Shown here: positions 17,238-29,231 of the stretch, in pieces | Layout of the letters: every line of letters starts with the position of its first letter | Position numbering within the stretch: the first letter of the stretch is position 1 | Made by a program: the position numbers and the translations under genes | Notes under the pieces: generated by a model | Database searches by the model: none | Told to the model about the DNA's origin: nothing | Seen by the model: only the letters and a program-made list of their open reading frames with translations | Assembly (NCBI GenBank): GCA_016177765.1 | Contig: JACOUP010000001.1 | Coordinates: 62,001-126,000 of the forward strand | Length of the DNA stretch: 64,000 nt | Direction: 5' to 3' | From: Deltaproteobacteria bacterium | GTDB taxonomy: Bacteria; UBA10199; JACPAL01; JACOUP01

Positions 17238-18304
17238 TAGTAAACCTCTTCGGTAATTTGGTGGGCCCCCTTCCACTCCTTGAGAAAGGGGCGCGGTTTT
17301 TCCCCTTCCCACTCGACATAGGCATAGGTCAAGCGAACGGTCCGTCCCAAAAAGGGGGGGTCCAGATTCACCTTCTCATTCCACAAACCGGTATTGATAT
17401 AAACCTTGTCCGCGAGGAATTGTCTGAAAACATACTGGTGCGTGTGACCACAGATCACGACATGGCAATCCTTTCGGGTCAGCAGGATCTTCTTGGCCTG
17501 CCGGTCCAGCTCCGGGGCCATCGCCATCTCCTTGAGGATTTTTAGGGTCTGTAAAAAAGGGGACCGACGGGAGGGATCCTTGGTAAACCGAAAAGTAATA
17601 AAATAGTGAAGGATCCGAATGATCGACTTGATCGCAAAACGGGTGTCATGCACGAGGGCCCAGCGGATATAATGCTCCGTGGGATAGACCTTGTCAAAAT
17701 AGGGACGTTCCTTTTTCACCCGGCTCAAGTAATGAATCACGAAAAGAGAGCCCCACGGCAGGTTGACGATTGGCTCCGGGAGATTCTGCCTCAGAAAAAG
17801 ATGTTTTGCGTCAAAGGCGCTGTCGGCAAAAAAGCGGTGCCCGTGTTCAATATGAACCCCCCCTTCAAAGTAGGGCTCCAGCCGGACCTCGACATTATCG
17901 GCAAGATTTTGTTTTAAAAAGGCCGCCACAGCGGGCCAGAGGAGGCCCGGGTCATGATTCCCAAGCATAAAAAGGACACGATGCCCGGGGGTTCGTGTAA
18001 AACTCCTCATCTCCCCGAAGAGTTCCGGATGCCCTTTGAAAATCTGCTCCATCCTCCAAACAGCTGATTTCTCGGAAATCATGTCGGGATTGACAATCGA
18101 CATGTCCAGATTCAGGTGGTTAAAAAAGTCCCCGTTACAGACCAGTTCGACCTCCGCCTTTTCAAATTCTCCGGTCCGGTAATATTTCATGAATTCGACA
18201 AACTGCTTGTCATAAAAGAAATCTTCAAGATGGTTAAAACTCCCGTCCGGCAGGAGTTTCCCTTTCCCGATATGAAAGTCACTTACCACAAGTCTAATTT
18301 TCAT
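17234..18304 (-). CDS. Calcineurin-like metallophosphoesterase
   Basis: 356 residues. The dimetal phosphoesterase motifs are complete and ordered: SDFHIG (8-13), NGDFF, GNHD (LFMLGNHDPG), IEHGHRF and CGHTH (VVICGHTHQYVF). The architecture resembles UDP-2,3-diacylglucosamine hydrolase-type enzymes but is longer, with a helical insert (IRWALVHDTRFAIKSIIRILHYFITFRF). The substrate cannot be named from sequence. Its stop overlaps the convergent small gene by 4 bp, and its start overlaps the end of pgsA, so pgsA and this gene are likely translationally coupled. Confidence 0.88.
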   Translation of the reverse strand: MKIRLVVSDFHIGKGKLLPDGSFNHLEDFFYDKQFVEFMKYYRTGEFEKAEVELVCNGDFFNHLNLDMSIVNPDMISEKSAVWRMEQIFKGHPELFGEMRSFTRTPGHRVLFMLGNHDPGLLWPAVAAFLKQNLADNVEVRLEPYFEGGVHIEHGHRFFADSAFDAKHLFLRQNLPEPIVNLPWGSLFVIHYLSRVKKERPYFDKVYPTEHYIRWALVHDTRFAIKSIIRILHYFITFRFTKDPSRRSPFLQTLKILKEMAMAPELDRQAKKILLTRKDCHVVICGHTHQYVFRQFLADKVYINTGLWNEKVNLDPPFLGRTVRLTYAYVEWEGEKPRPFLKEWKGAHQITEEVYY

Positions 18305-18878
18305 AAGACCCCGTCCTCAAAATTCTAAGGCCGATCTGATAATACTGAAGCCCGGTCACCAGGGTAAAGAAAAATGCCCCCCCCAGCATGACCGGAAATC
18401 CTTTTATAAAAAACCCGAGATGTTCCGTACTGTTGTTTTCAAGAAAAGAGAGTCCGCGAGGGGCGAGGGCGAAGACGAGGGCAAAGATCTGGAAAAATGT
18501 CGCCATCTTGGAAAGAAAGGTCGGTTTGTAAACGAGCTTGATTCGTTTTGCCTTAAAAATAATGAGGCCAATCACGATCATCAGGTCGCGCAAGAAAACG
18601 ACCAGGGCGAGCCAAAAAGGGATGAGGCGGAGGATCGCCAGCGTGATAAAGGCCGAGGCCATCAGGATTTTATCCGCCATCGGGTCCAGAAAGGCCCCCA
18701 GATTTGACTTCTGTTTGAAAATCCTGGCAATGGAACCATCCACCATATCGGTCACTGCCGCGATGCAGAAAAGGATAAACGCCTCTTTCCAGAACCCTCG
18801 TGCCGCCGCCACAACAAAAAAGGGACAGAGAAAAATCCTGACAAAACATAAGATATTGGGGACCGTAAAACGAGCCAT
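18294..18878 (-). CDS. pgsA: CDP-alcohol phosphatidyltransferase (PgsA-like)
   Basis: 194 residues from ATG 18878 (MARFTVPNILCFVRIFL); an upstream in-frame start at 18908 adds ten non-conserved residues. The signature D-x2-DG-x2-AR-x8-G-x3-D-x3-D is complete in DMVDGSIARIF...LGAFLDPMAD. Five to six membrane segments. Most likely makes phosphatidylglycerol phosphate from CDP-diacylglycerol and glycerol 3-phosphate, but other alcohol substrates are possible. Overlaps the start of the metallophosphoesterase by 11 bp. Confidence 0.9.
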   Translation of the reverse strand: MARFTVPNILCFVRIFLCPFFVVAAARGFWKEAFILFCIAAVTDMVDGSIARIFKQKSNLGAFLDPMADKILMASAFITLAILRLIPFWLALVVFLRDLMIVIGLIIFKAKRIKLVYKPTFLSKMATFFQIFALVFALAPRGLSFLENNSTEHLGFFIKGFPVMLGGAFFFTLVTGLQYYQIGLRILRTGSYEN

Positions 18879-18925
18879 GGGGTCGTGATGATAACGGGGT
18901 TCGCCCATTTGTCAATCGGGAAGAG

Positions 18926-19026
18926 GCCCAACGAATGAATTCGTGGGCTAGTTTAAAATAATTCCTCCGGAATTCCGGAAGGAATTGTCATTGGGTTAGC
19001 CGCCGAATTTATTCGGTCGGCCAATG
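18926..19026. repeat. Cluster of three different palindromes
   Basis: In the pgsA-hflX gap: 18926-18948 (GCCCAACGAAT...ATTCGTGGGC), 18961-18985 (ATTCCTCC...GGAAGGAAT around GGAATTCC) and 18990-19026 (CATTGG...GCCGAATTTATTCGGTCGGC...CCAATG). Each could form a hairpin. None has a T-run, so they look like repeat elements and not terminators. Confidence 0.6.
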
Positions 19027-19061
19027 GGAATGGACATCCTGAGCTAAGTCGAAGGATAAGA

Positions 19062-20303
19062 TTAATCACGATAGAGTGCCAACTGTTTGAACTGTTTCTC
19101 CCCGACCGCCGCCTTGACACGAATCCCTGCCTTGAGATGTTTAACCGACAAGATCCTCCCGTTCTTATAAAGAAGCGCCAGCAGACGACCGGCTGAATGG
19201 GGAAAGAAAAATGAGGTGGTCGTCATCCCCTCGGAAAGACGGTCTTCAATCACTTTTAATAAACGATCCAGTCCCGTTCCCTGTTCTGCCGAGACAGCCA
19301 CCCCTTCCTGAGGGGGTTCTCTCTCCGAAACAAGATCAATCTTGTTATAAACCGTCAGGAGCGGCTTTTTGGAAAGCCGAAAATCCTCCAGAACCTCCTC
19401 CACTGTTCCCTGCTGCCCCTCCCAGACAGGACTGGAAAAATCAACGACATGGAGGAGAAGATCCGCCACGGCCGCCTCCTCAAAGGTGGCGCGGAACGAC
19501 AGGATTAGTTCATGGGGGAGATTCCGGATGAAACCGACGGTATCGGAGAGGAGTACCTGTCGGCCGGAGGGGAGTTTGAGGCGTCGGACGGTCGGGTCCA
19601 GCGTGGCAAATAGTTTATCTTCCACAAAAACTCCCGCCTGGGTGAGCCGGTTCATCAAGGTCGATTTCCCGGCATTGGTGTACCCCACCAGGGCGACAAG
19701 GGGGATCGGCACCTTTTCCCTCTTCCCTCGGTGGATCCCGCGATGCCCCCGGATTTTTTTTAATTCAAGGGATAAACGATGGATCTTTTCACGGGCGCGG
19801 CGGCGATCGATCTCCAGCTTCGTTTCACCCGGCCCCCGGGTCCCGATACCACCAGCCAGACGGGAAAGCGTGATCCCCTTCCCCACCAGCCTCGGAAGGA
19901 GGTAGGAAAGTTGTGCCATCTCGACCTGAATCTTCCCTTCCTTCGTCCGGGCCCGCCGGGCAAAGATGTCCAGGATCAGACCGGTCCTGTCGATCACCTT
20001 TCTCCCCCAGGCCTCTTCGAGATTCCGATTTTGCGTCGGGTTCAACTCCTGGTCAAAGATCACCAAATCAACCCGGTGTTCCTCAAAAACCGGCTTCAAC
20101 CCCTCCACCCTTCCCTCCCCAATCAGCGTCGCCGGGCTCGGCTGCCGAAGCTCAAAAGAAAGTTTGTCGATAACAGAGGCCCCGGCACTCCGGGCCAGAT
20201 GGGCCAGCTCCTCGAGCGAGCCTAACGCCTCCCCTTTCCGATGGCGATTGACATAAGTTCCGATGAGAAAGGCCTTCTCGGCAGGATTACTGAAGGCAGG
20301 CAA
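19062..20303 (-). CDS. hflX: Ribosome-associated GTPase HflX
   Basis: About 413 residues. HflX rescues or splits stalled ribosomes. The N-terminal HflX domain (AFLIGTYVNRHRKGEALGSLEELAHLARSAGA; DLVIFDQELNPTQNRNLE; VIDRTGLILDIFARRARTKEGKIQVEMAQLSYLLPRL) precedes the G domain with GYTNAGKST, DTVGFIRNLPHEL and NKID. The start lies inside the end of dnaE. GGAGG in the dnaE 3' end is 5 nt above TTG 20303; ATG 20306 and GTG 20330 are alternatives. Translation is likely coupled to dnaE. Confidence 0.95.
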   Translation of the reverse strand: MPAFSNPAEKAFLIGTYVNRHRKGEALGSLEELAHLARSAGASVIDKLSFELRQPSPATLIGEGRVEGLKPVFEEHRVDLVIFDQELNPTQNRNLEEAWGRKVIDRTGLILDIFARRARTKEGKIQVEMAQLSYLLPRLVGKGITLSRLAGGIGTRGPGETKLEIDRRRAREKIHRLSLELKKIRGHRGIHRGKREKVPIPLVALVGYTNAGKSTLMNRLTQAGVFVEDKLFATLDPTVRRLKLPSGRQVLLSDTVGFIRNLPHELILSFRATFEEAAVADLLLHVVDFSSPVWEGQQGTVEEVLEDFRLSKKPLLTVYNKIDLVSEREPPQEGVAVSAEQGTGLDRLLKVIEDRLSEGMTTTSFFFPHSAGRLLALLYKNGRILSVKHLKAGIRVKAAVGEKQFKQLALYRD

Positions 20304-23300
20304 CATCACCTCCAAAGAGGGAATTGACACTTTTCAGGAGTTCGTCGGAGGGCTCCACATAAAGATCTTCGGGAAGAGAAAGGATTGTCTCCCCGGAAGC
20401 GGGGTGAATCAGATGAACATACAAAGGACAGCGCCCCCTGAACCGGGCCAGGAGTTTTTTCAGATTTTCCAATTGTTCGCGTCCTGTCGCCGGCGAGGCG
20501 AGACGAATATGAACAGCACGGGAACCGGAATTGGCAACAAGGGGGACAACGTCACGGGCGAGTATCTTGATCTCCTCCTCGCCCAGATCCAGTTCCCCTG
20601 TGGCGATCAACGGTTGTTCCGATTTGAGGAGCGTGATTGTCTTCCGATAAAGTTCAGGGAAGACGATCAGTGTCGCATTCCCGGTTAAATCCTCCAGCGT
20701 CACAAAGGCCATCCGGTCCCCCCCCTTGGTCGTGATCTCCCGGAGTGACGTCACCACCCCACCGACCTTGGCCTCAGTCCCATCCGGTCTGTCAGCAAGA
20801 CGACTGATCTCAAAGGTTCCCTTTCGACGAAGAAGTTCTTCATGTTCTTTGAGAGGGTGTCCGGTAATGTAAAACCCGAGCGACTCCTTCTCAAAGGTCA
20901 GTTTCTCCCGCGTCGGCCACTCCGGACGGGAAGGGGGGGCCTCATTCTCCCCTCCTCCAGTCACCGGGCCAAAGAGACTTTCCTGCCCTGTTGCCTTTTC
21001 CTTCTGGATCTTTGCCGCCTTTTCCAAAAAGAGGGGCAACGCCTCAAAACAGGAGGCGCGGGTCACCCCCATGGAATCAAAAGCGCCGCACTTGATCAGG
21101 CTCTCCAGCACCCGGCGATTGATTTTTCTTAAATCGACGGTCGTGATGAAATGAAAAAAGGAACGGAAGCCTGGTTCAGGCAAGCGCCCTTCTTTTTTAC
21201 GCGTTTCAATCAGGGACTCAATCGCGGCGGTCCCGACATTTTTCACGGCGGCCAGTCCAAAACGGATCTCCGCCGGACCGACCACGGAAAAACCGGTGTA
21301 ACTCTCATTGACATCCGGCGGCAGGACGGAGAGCCCGTGAGCCCTGGCATCCGCGATGAGAAGCATCACCTTGTCACTGTTCCCCATTTCATGGGTCAGG
21401 AGGGCCGCCATATATTCCACCGGAAAGTGGGCCTTGAGATAAGCGGTCTGGTAGGCGATCAGGGCATAAGCGGCGGAATGACTCTTGTTAAAACCATACT
21501 CCGCAAACTTGGCCATCAGGTCAAAAATCTTTTCCGCTTTTTTCGGCGGGATCCTGTTTTCATGCGCCCCCTTCAAAAAACGGTCCCTCTGCTCCGCCAT
21601 AACCTCCGGGTTTTTCTTCCCCATCGCCCTTCGCAGAAGGTCCGCCTCCCCCAGAGAAAAGTTGGCGAGCTTCGAGGCGATCTTCATCACCTGTTCCTGA
21701 TAAACGATGACCCCATAGGTGTCTCTTAAGACCTCCTCAAGTTCGGCGAGTTCGTAACGGACCTGAACCTTGCCATGCTTTCTATTGATAAAATCCTCGA
21801 CCATACCACTGCCAAGCGGTCCCGGACGGTACAGGGCCACCACCGCAATCAGATCGGGAAAGACCGTCGGCTTGAGTTTGGCGAGGAGATCCCTCATCCC
21901 GCTGGACTCCAGCTGGAACACCCCCCAGGTATCCCCCTTCGAAAGCATCGCGTAAACCTCCGGGTCATCCAGGGGGAGATCTCCGACATCCAGATCGAGC
22001 CCGCGCGTCCGTTTGATGATTTTTCTCGTCTCGTCAATAACCGTTAAAGTTTTCAGGCCAAGAAAGTCAAACTTGATCAAGCCGATCTTTTCGATCGCCT
22101 TCATGTCAAACTGGGTGACAATTTCATCATGCTGCCCTTTGTACAGCGGCATGAAGTTGACGAGCGGCTGGTCGGAGATCACAACCCCCGCGGCGTGCGT
22201 TGAGGCATGACGGGTTAGTCCTTCCAGGGAATGGGCCGTCGCAAGAAGCCGTCCGATGGTCGGATTCTTTTGACCAACCTCCGCCAGGCGGGGCTCGCTC
22301 CGAATCGCCTCATCGAGGGTAATATTCAAGGTGTTCGGCACCAGCTTCGCAATCTTGTCGACGTCGCCGTACGGGATCTCCATCACCCTCCCGACATCGC
22401 GGATCACCGCCTTGGCCTTCATCTTTCCAAAGGTGATAATCTGCGAGACGTTGCCGTACTTCTGCTGGACGTAGCGGATCACCTCATCCCGTCCGTAGAT
22501 GCAAAAGTCGATATCCATATCCGGCATGGTAACCCGTTCCGGATTCAGGAACCGCTCAAAGAGGAGGTCATAAGGAATCGGGTCAATGTCGGTAATCTTG
22601 AGGCAATACGCCACGAGACTTCCAGCGGCTGAGCCCCGACCAGGGCCGACCGGGATCTTCTTCTCCTTGGCGTAATTGATGAAATCGGCAACAATCAGGA
22701 AGTAGCCGGCAAATCCCATGTCCTTGATCATCTTCAGTTCCTGATGGACCCTTTCCAGCCTTTGGGCCTTTGACGGCTCTCTCTCTTCAGGCTTGAGCTG
22801 GGCCTCACTCTTCCGCCACCGTTCTTCAAACCCCTCGAGTGTTTTTTCCTCCAGAAACTGGTCTAAGGTTTTTTCTTTGGGTGGTTCAAACTTGGGGAAA
22901 TAATAGGTCTTGAAGTCAAAATCGAAGTTGCATCGTTTGGCCACTTCGACGGTGTTTTGAAGCGCCTCCGGGTGATCGGGAAAATAGCTCCGAACCTCTT
23001 CGGCCGATTTAAAATAAAACTCATCCGAGCCAAACCGCATCCTCCCTTCATCCTTTAAGGTGGTGCCGGTCTGGATACAAAGGAGCGCCTCGTGGGCCCC
23101 GGCATCCTCTTTTTTGAGATAATGACAATCCCCTGTCGCGACCACAGGGATGGAAAGTCTTTTTGCCAGATCAAAGACCGCCTCGTTCACAATCTTTTGG
23201 TTCGGCAGGGAATGGGCCTGAACCTCCAGATAAAACCGGTCCCCAAAAAGGGTGAGGTACTCTTGGGCGATCCTCTCCGCCTCTTCTTTTCGTCCCGCCA

Positions 23301-23754
23301 GAAGAACCCTGGCGATCTCTCCGGAGAGACAACCGGAGGTGGCAATGAGACCGGCATTTTTTTCACGAAGCAGTTCCTTGTCAATCCGCGGTTTGTAGTA
23401 AAACCCCTCGAGGTAGCCGGCGGTGATCAGCTGGCAGAGGTTCCGGTACCCTTCCCTGTTTGTCGCCAGAAGGATCAGATGGTTATACGGCTCATGTTCT
23501 TTCCTGAACTCCTTGGTGAACCGGCTCCCTTTCGATTCGACATAGACCTCGCACCCGATGATCGGCTTGATCCCGGCTGATTCCATCTTCTGATAAAACT
23601 CCACCGCACCGAAGAGATTGCCATGGTCGGTCATCGCCACCGCCGGCATCTTGTACTCCTTGGCCTTCCTGGCCAATGCCTCTACGGTAATCGCGCCGTC
23701 CAGCAGACTGTATTGGGTGTGTAAATGCAGGTGAACAAAATCGGAGTGGTGCAT
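20287..23754 (-). CDS. dnaE: DNA polymerase III alpha subunit
   Basis: 1155 residues, usual DnaE1 length. PHP domain at the N terminus (FVHLHLHTQYSLLDGAI, AVAMTDHGNLFGAVEF), polymerase palm with PDMDIDFCIYGRDEVIRYV and GRGSAAGSLVAYCL, the tandem HhH region (AEYGFNKSHSAAYALIAYQTAYLKAHFP) and a C-terminal OB fold (VGGVVTSLREITTKGGDRMAFVTLEDLTG). It is the replicative polymerase. ATG 23754 has no Shine-Dalgarno and follows a promoter at 23764-23792 closely. The C-terminal end overlaps the hflX start. Confidence 0.98.
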   Translation of the reverse strand: MHHSDFVHLHLHTQYSLLDGAITVEALARKAKEYKMPAVAMTDHGNLFGAVEFYQKMESAGIKPIIGCEVYVESKGSRFTKEFRKEHEPYNHLILLATNREGYRNLCQLITAGYLEGFYYKPRIDKELLREKNAGLIATSGCLSGEIARVLLAGRKEEAERIAQEYLTLFGDRFYLEVQAHSLPNQKIVNEAVFDLAKRLSIPVVATGDCHYLKKEDAGAHEALLCIQTGTTLKDEGRMRFGSDEFYFKSAEEVRSYFPDHPEALQNTVEVAKRCNFDFDFKTYYFPKFEPPKEKTLDQFLEEKTLEGFEERWRKSEAQLKPEEREPSKAQRLERVHQELKMIKDMGFAGYFLIVADFINYAKEKKIPVGPGRGSAAGSLVAYCLKITDIDPIPYDLLFERFLNPERVTMPDMDIDFCIYGRDEVIRYVQQKYGNVSQIITFGKMKAKAVIRDVGRVMEIPYGDVDKIAKLVPNTLNITLDEAIRSEPRLAEVGQKNPTIGRLLATAHSLEGLTRHASTHAAGVVISDQPLVNFMPLYKGQHDEIVTQFDMKAIEKIGLIKFDFLGLKTLTVIDETRKIIKRTRGLDLDVGDLPLDDPEVYAMLSKGDTWGVFQLESSGMRDLLAKLKPTVFPDLIAVVALYRPGPLGSGMVEDFINRKHGKVQVRYELAELEEVLRDTYGVIVYQEQVMKIASKLANFSLGEADLLRRAMGKKNPEVMAEQRDRFLKGAHENRIPPKKAEKIFDLMAKFAEYGFNKSHSAAYALIAYQTAYLKAHFPVEYMAALLTHEMGNSDKVMLLIADARAHGLSVLPPDVNESYTGFSVVGPAEIRFGLAAVKNVGTAAIESLIETRKKEGRLPEPGFRSFFHFITTVDLRKINRRVLESLIKCGAFDSMGVTRASCFEALPLFLEKAAKIQKEKATGQESLFGPVTGGGENEAPPSRPEWPTREKLTFEKESLGFYITGHPLKEHEELLRRKGTFEISRLADRPDGTEAKVGGVVTSLREITTKGGDRMAFVTLEDLTGNATLIVFPELYRKTITLLKSEQPLIATGELDLGEEEIKILARDVVPLVANSGSRAVHIRLASPATGREQLENLKKLLARFRGRCPLYVHLIHPASGETILSLPEDLYVEPSDELLKSVNSLFGGDVACLQ

Positions 23755-23763
23755 CAGTTGTTG

Positions 23764-23792
23764 CTTCTAATCCGGCCTCAACCCTTTGGCAA
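23764..23792 (-). promoter_or_regulatory. sigma70-like promoter of dnaE
   Basis: Minus strand TTGCCA (23792-23787), 17-nt spacer, TAGAAG (23769-23764), then 9 nt to the ATG at 23754. Confidence 0.45.
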
Positions 23793-23858
23793 GTGCGAAT
23801 GAAAAACAAGCCCTAATTAGTTAGCAACCTTCTAGGGCCTCAATCGATATTGGGCGTG

Positions 23859-24959
23859 ATGAGCGTTCCTACTCTTCGCGCCTCTTATAATCATCCTTTT
23901 TTTCAATCCCCTCCCTCTTTTGTCACACAGGGTGGCCCTCCACTGCTTACCCAGGCCGACCGGCTCGACACCAAATATTCCCCGGCAAACGGGGCTGACC
24001 ATTACTCTTTTCATGCCTTGCTCAAAGGAAGCCTCGCCCAGCAAGTCCCCGATCCTAAGCGCCAGGAACAAGCATTGGAAGCACCAGAAACATGGGAACA
24101 GACCTCGGAATATGCCTCAGAAGCATTGCATGATCGAAATCCATGGTTAGCGTGGAGGATTATCTTCATGAGTTCTCAGTCCGATTCAGTAAAAAGCGCG
24201 TGGAGGCAACAGATTCAATGTTCCTTGGTCTGCAATGGTGAAGTGGAAGAAGCGCGGCAAATGGCACCAAAATCTAGCAATGGCGAGCGTATCGAGGTTA
24301 GCCTAGCCCAGTGTGAAGAGCAATTCGGCACATGCGAAACTGCAAGAGATAATTTGTCAAAATCTTTAGTCATTGATGACATGAGAGATGTTAATATTCT
24401 TATTAACAAAGGAGACTATCAAGGTGCTCTCGCCTTGGCGGACCTTTATGGTCGTCCGCAATATCGGTTGGCAGAAATTAAACATCTGTTAATTGTTCAG
24501 GGCCAACATGAACGCAAACAACAGGCAGAATCAAATAGGGCGCGGGAAGAACAAAGTAGACAAGCGGCCTTGAAAAGAAAACAGGACGCTCGAGCACAAG
24601 AAGCAGAAAGAAAGAGAGCGGAAAGAGAAGAAAGAGCGAGGGCGGCAGAGGAGGCACGAGAAAAAGCAATCAAGGCGGATGGTGAACGGAAAGAGGCTTT
24701 TATCCGTTCTCTGGCATCTCTGGGATCTCCCAATTTTGAAGAGGCCGAGCGGCTGAGAAAAACCGGTGGTTGGTCACAAGAAGTTATCCGATCATTGGTA
24801 AACAGGGCCCTTGAAAAAACAACCACCTTCCCAATAGACAACTGTGACAAGGCTAAATTGATTCGCAATGAATACAAATGGGTGGGAGGTCTCTGCACCC
24901 CTGAAAGGACCTCAATAACCGACAAAGGGGATGGCTCTTGTAAGCTAGACTGTCCCTAG
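23859..24959 (+). CDS. Hypothetical coiled-coil protein
   Basis: 366 residues from ATG 23859 (MSVPTLRASYNHPFF); a TTG at 23850 is also in frame. No signal peptide or membrane segment. The middle (roughly 205-285) is a highly charged Arg/Glu/Ala/Lys helix (ERKQQAESNRAREEQSRQAA), a likely coiled coil. The flanks contain scattered Cys (QCSLVCNG, CEEQFGTC) and a C-terminal KLDCP. By eye the gene is more A/T-rich than its neighbours, which could reflect transfer. No family recognised and no Shine-Dalgarno seen. It stands alone between dnaE (divergent) and the lipoprotein gene. Confidence 0.65.
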   Translation: MSVPTLRASYNHPFFQSPPSFVTQGGPPLLTQADRLDTKYSPANGADHYSFHALLKGSLAQQVPDPKRQEQALEAPETWEQTSEYASEALHDRNPWLAWRIIFMSSQSDSVKSAWRQQIQCSLVCNGEVEEARQMAPKSSNGERIEVSLAQCEEQFGTCETARDNLSKSLVIDDMRDVNILINKGDYQGALALADLYGRPQYRLAEIKHLLIVQGQHERKQQAESNRAREEQSRQAALKRKQDARAQEAERKRAEREERARAAEEAREKAIKADGERKEAFIRSLASLGSPNFEEAERLRKTGGWSQEVIRSLVNRALEKTTTFPIDNCDKAKLIRNEYKWVGGLCTPERTSITDKGDGSCKLDCP

Positions 24960-25071
24960 ACCTACTCCCACTCGATCTTATTCCTTTGTGTGAATCACCT
25001 TTCTCTATTATCGAATTCTTATTGCAAGCAAAATTGAAAAAGGTTAGGGCGTTAAACAAAGGGGGTCTTAT

Positions 25072-26148
25072 ATGAGAAGCTTTTACCGCAAAGGGGTAGT
25101 GTTGGTTTTCCTTGTCCCATGGCTGATCGGTTGCGGCGGAGGGGCGAGTGATAGCGGAACCGGAACGAGGGGCGACGTTTCCGGAGACCTCCTCGGCAGC
25201 GGCAACGGAACCGCCTCCCTTTTCGTCAAGGGCAGTGCGCTAAAAAGTCCCTCCATCAGCAAAAAGATCTCGTCGGAGAAAAGAACCGTCAGCTACCAGG
25301 GTGGGACCGTCACCACTTTTGACGTGACCATCAAGAATCTGGTTTTAAAGAACGATAATGGCTCCACCGTTTCCATCGCCGTCAATTCAGCCATAAATCT
25401 GGCTGACCCCGATTACGATGGTGCCATTAATTTTCTGGCCTCGCAGTCGGTGGCAACGGGGAATTACAGCGGTGTGAATGTAGAGTTGGGGACCGTAACC
25501 TTCGTGGCAAGCGGAATCTCACCCGACCCCACAACGACCATTGAGGGGAATTCCAACAAGACCATTTCGGTGGATACCAGTTTCAGCATCAAGGAGGATG
25601 GAGAGCTGGCGATCCCCCTCGTGTTGGACCTGGAAACGATATTATCCAGTGGATTTGGAATGGCCATGGATACCCCCTTTGCTATTCGCGTGTCGGTCCT
25701 CCCCCTGTCTGGAGGTAATTCGATCTGGACAACGGGGGATATGATCGGATTCGCGGACGATTCGGGGCATCTGTACGCCATCACCGACACAGGAATGGGA
25801 ACCCCGGTTGGGACCTACACCGCAACCTCGAGTGCGGGGGGGACGTATGTTTTCACGGCCGGGACCTACATCGGGATCAAGGGAAACTATGAAATCACCC
25901 AGGGAGGCACCTTTTCGGGAGACGCCAACGGTTTCTTTTCACTGAATGGAGATTTTAGCGGTGGCTACTGGGTGGAGAGTAATGGTCTCTATGGGACCTT
26001 CGCCCTGACCAACGGCTGGATACCAGACGGAACGGGGACCTTTGAGGCCTATGATAGTTCCGTTCAAGGGACGATAACACTCAACTCCGAGGCCACCGGC
26101 GGTTCCTGGACCGGCACGGATAGCAACGGTACATTCACGTTGGAGTAA
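25072..26148 (+). CDS. Secreted lipoprotein, DUF4382-like N-terminal part
   Basis: 358 residues. Lipoprotein signal MRSFYRKGVVLVFLVPW followed by LIGC lipobox. Residues 45-205 (TTFDVTIKNLVLKNDNGSTVSIAVN; SGVNVELGTVTFVA; TISVDTSFSIKEDGELAIPLVLDLE) look like the DUF4382 type of beta-sandwich lipoprotein; this is a resemblance, not a firm call. The C-terminal 130 residues are Gly/Thr/Ser-rich strands in irregular repeats (GGTYVFTAGTYIGIKGNYEI; GLYGTFALTNGW). GGGGG precedes the ATG. Convergent with guaA. Function unknown. Confidence 0.8.
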   Translation: MRSFYRKGVVLVFLVPWLIGCGGGASDSGTGTRGDVSGDLLGSGNGTASLFVKGSALKSPSISKKISSEKRTVSYQGGTVTTFDVTIKNLVLKNDNGSTVSIAVNSAINLADPDYDGAINFLASQSVATGNYSGVNVELGTVTFVASGISPDPTTTIEGNSNKTISVDTSFSIKEDGELAIPLVLDLETILSSGFGMAMDTPFAIRVSVLPLSGGNSIWTTGDMIGFADDSGHLYAITDTGMGTPVGTYTATSSAGGTYVFTAGTYIGIKGNYEITQGGTFSGDANGFFSLNGDFSGGYWVESNGLYGTFALTNGWIPDGTGTFEAYDSSVQGTITLNSEATGGSWTGTDSNGTFTLE

Positions 26149-26167
26149 TCAAAACCTAAAAGTAAAA

Positions 26168-29204
<3,037 letters not shown>

Positions 29205-29231
29205 GTAGGGGCGGGGTAACCCCGCCCCTAC
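29205..29231. repeat. Family-B palindrome between bamB and guaB
   Basis: A perfect 27-bp palindrome: GTAGGGGCGGGGT, one central A, ACCCCGCCCCTAC. Its last base is the third base of the bamB stop codon (TAG), and its first base abuts the guaB -35 box. Confidence 0.85.
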
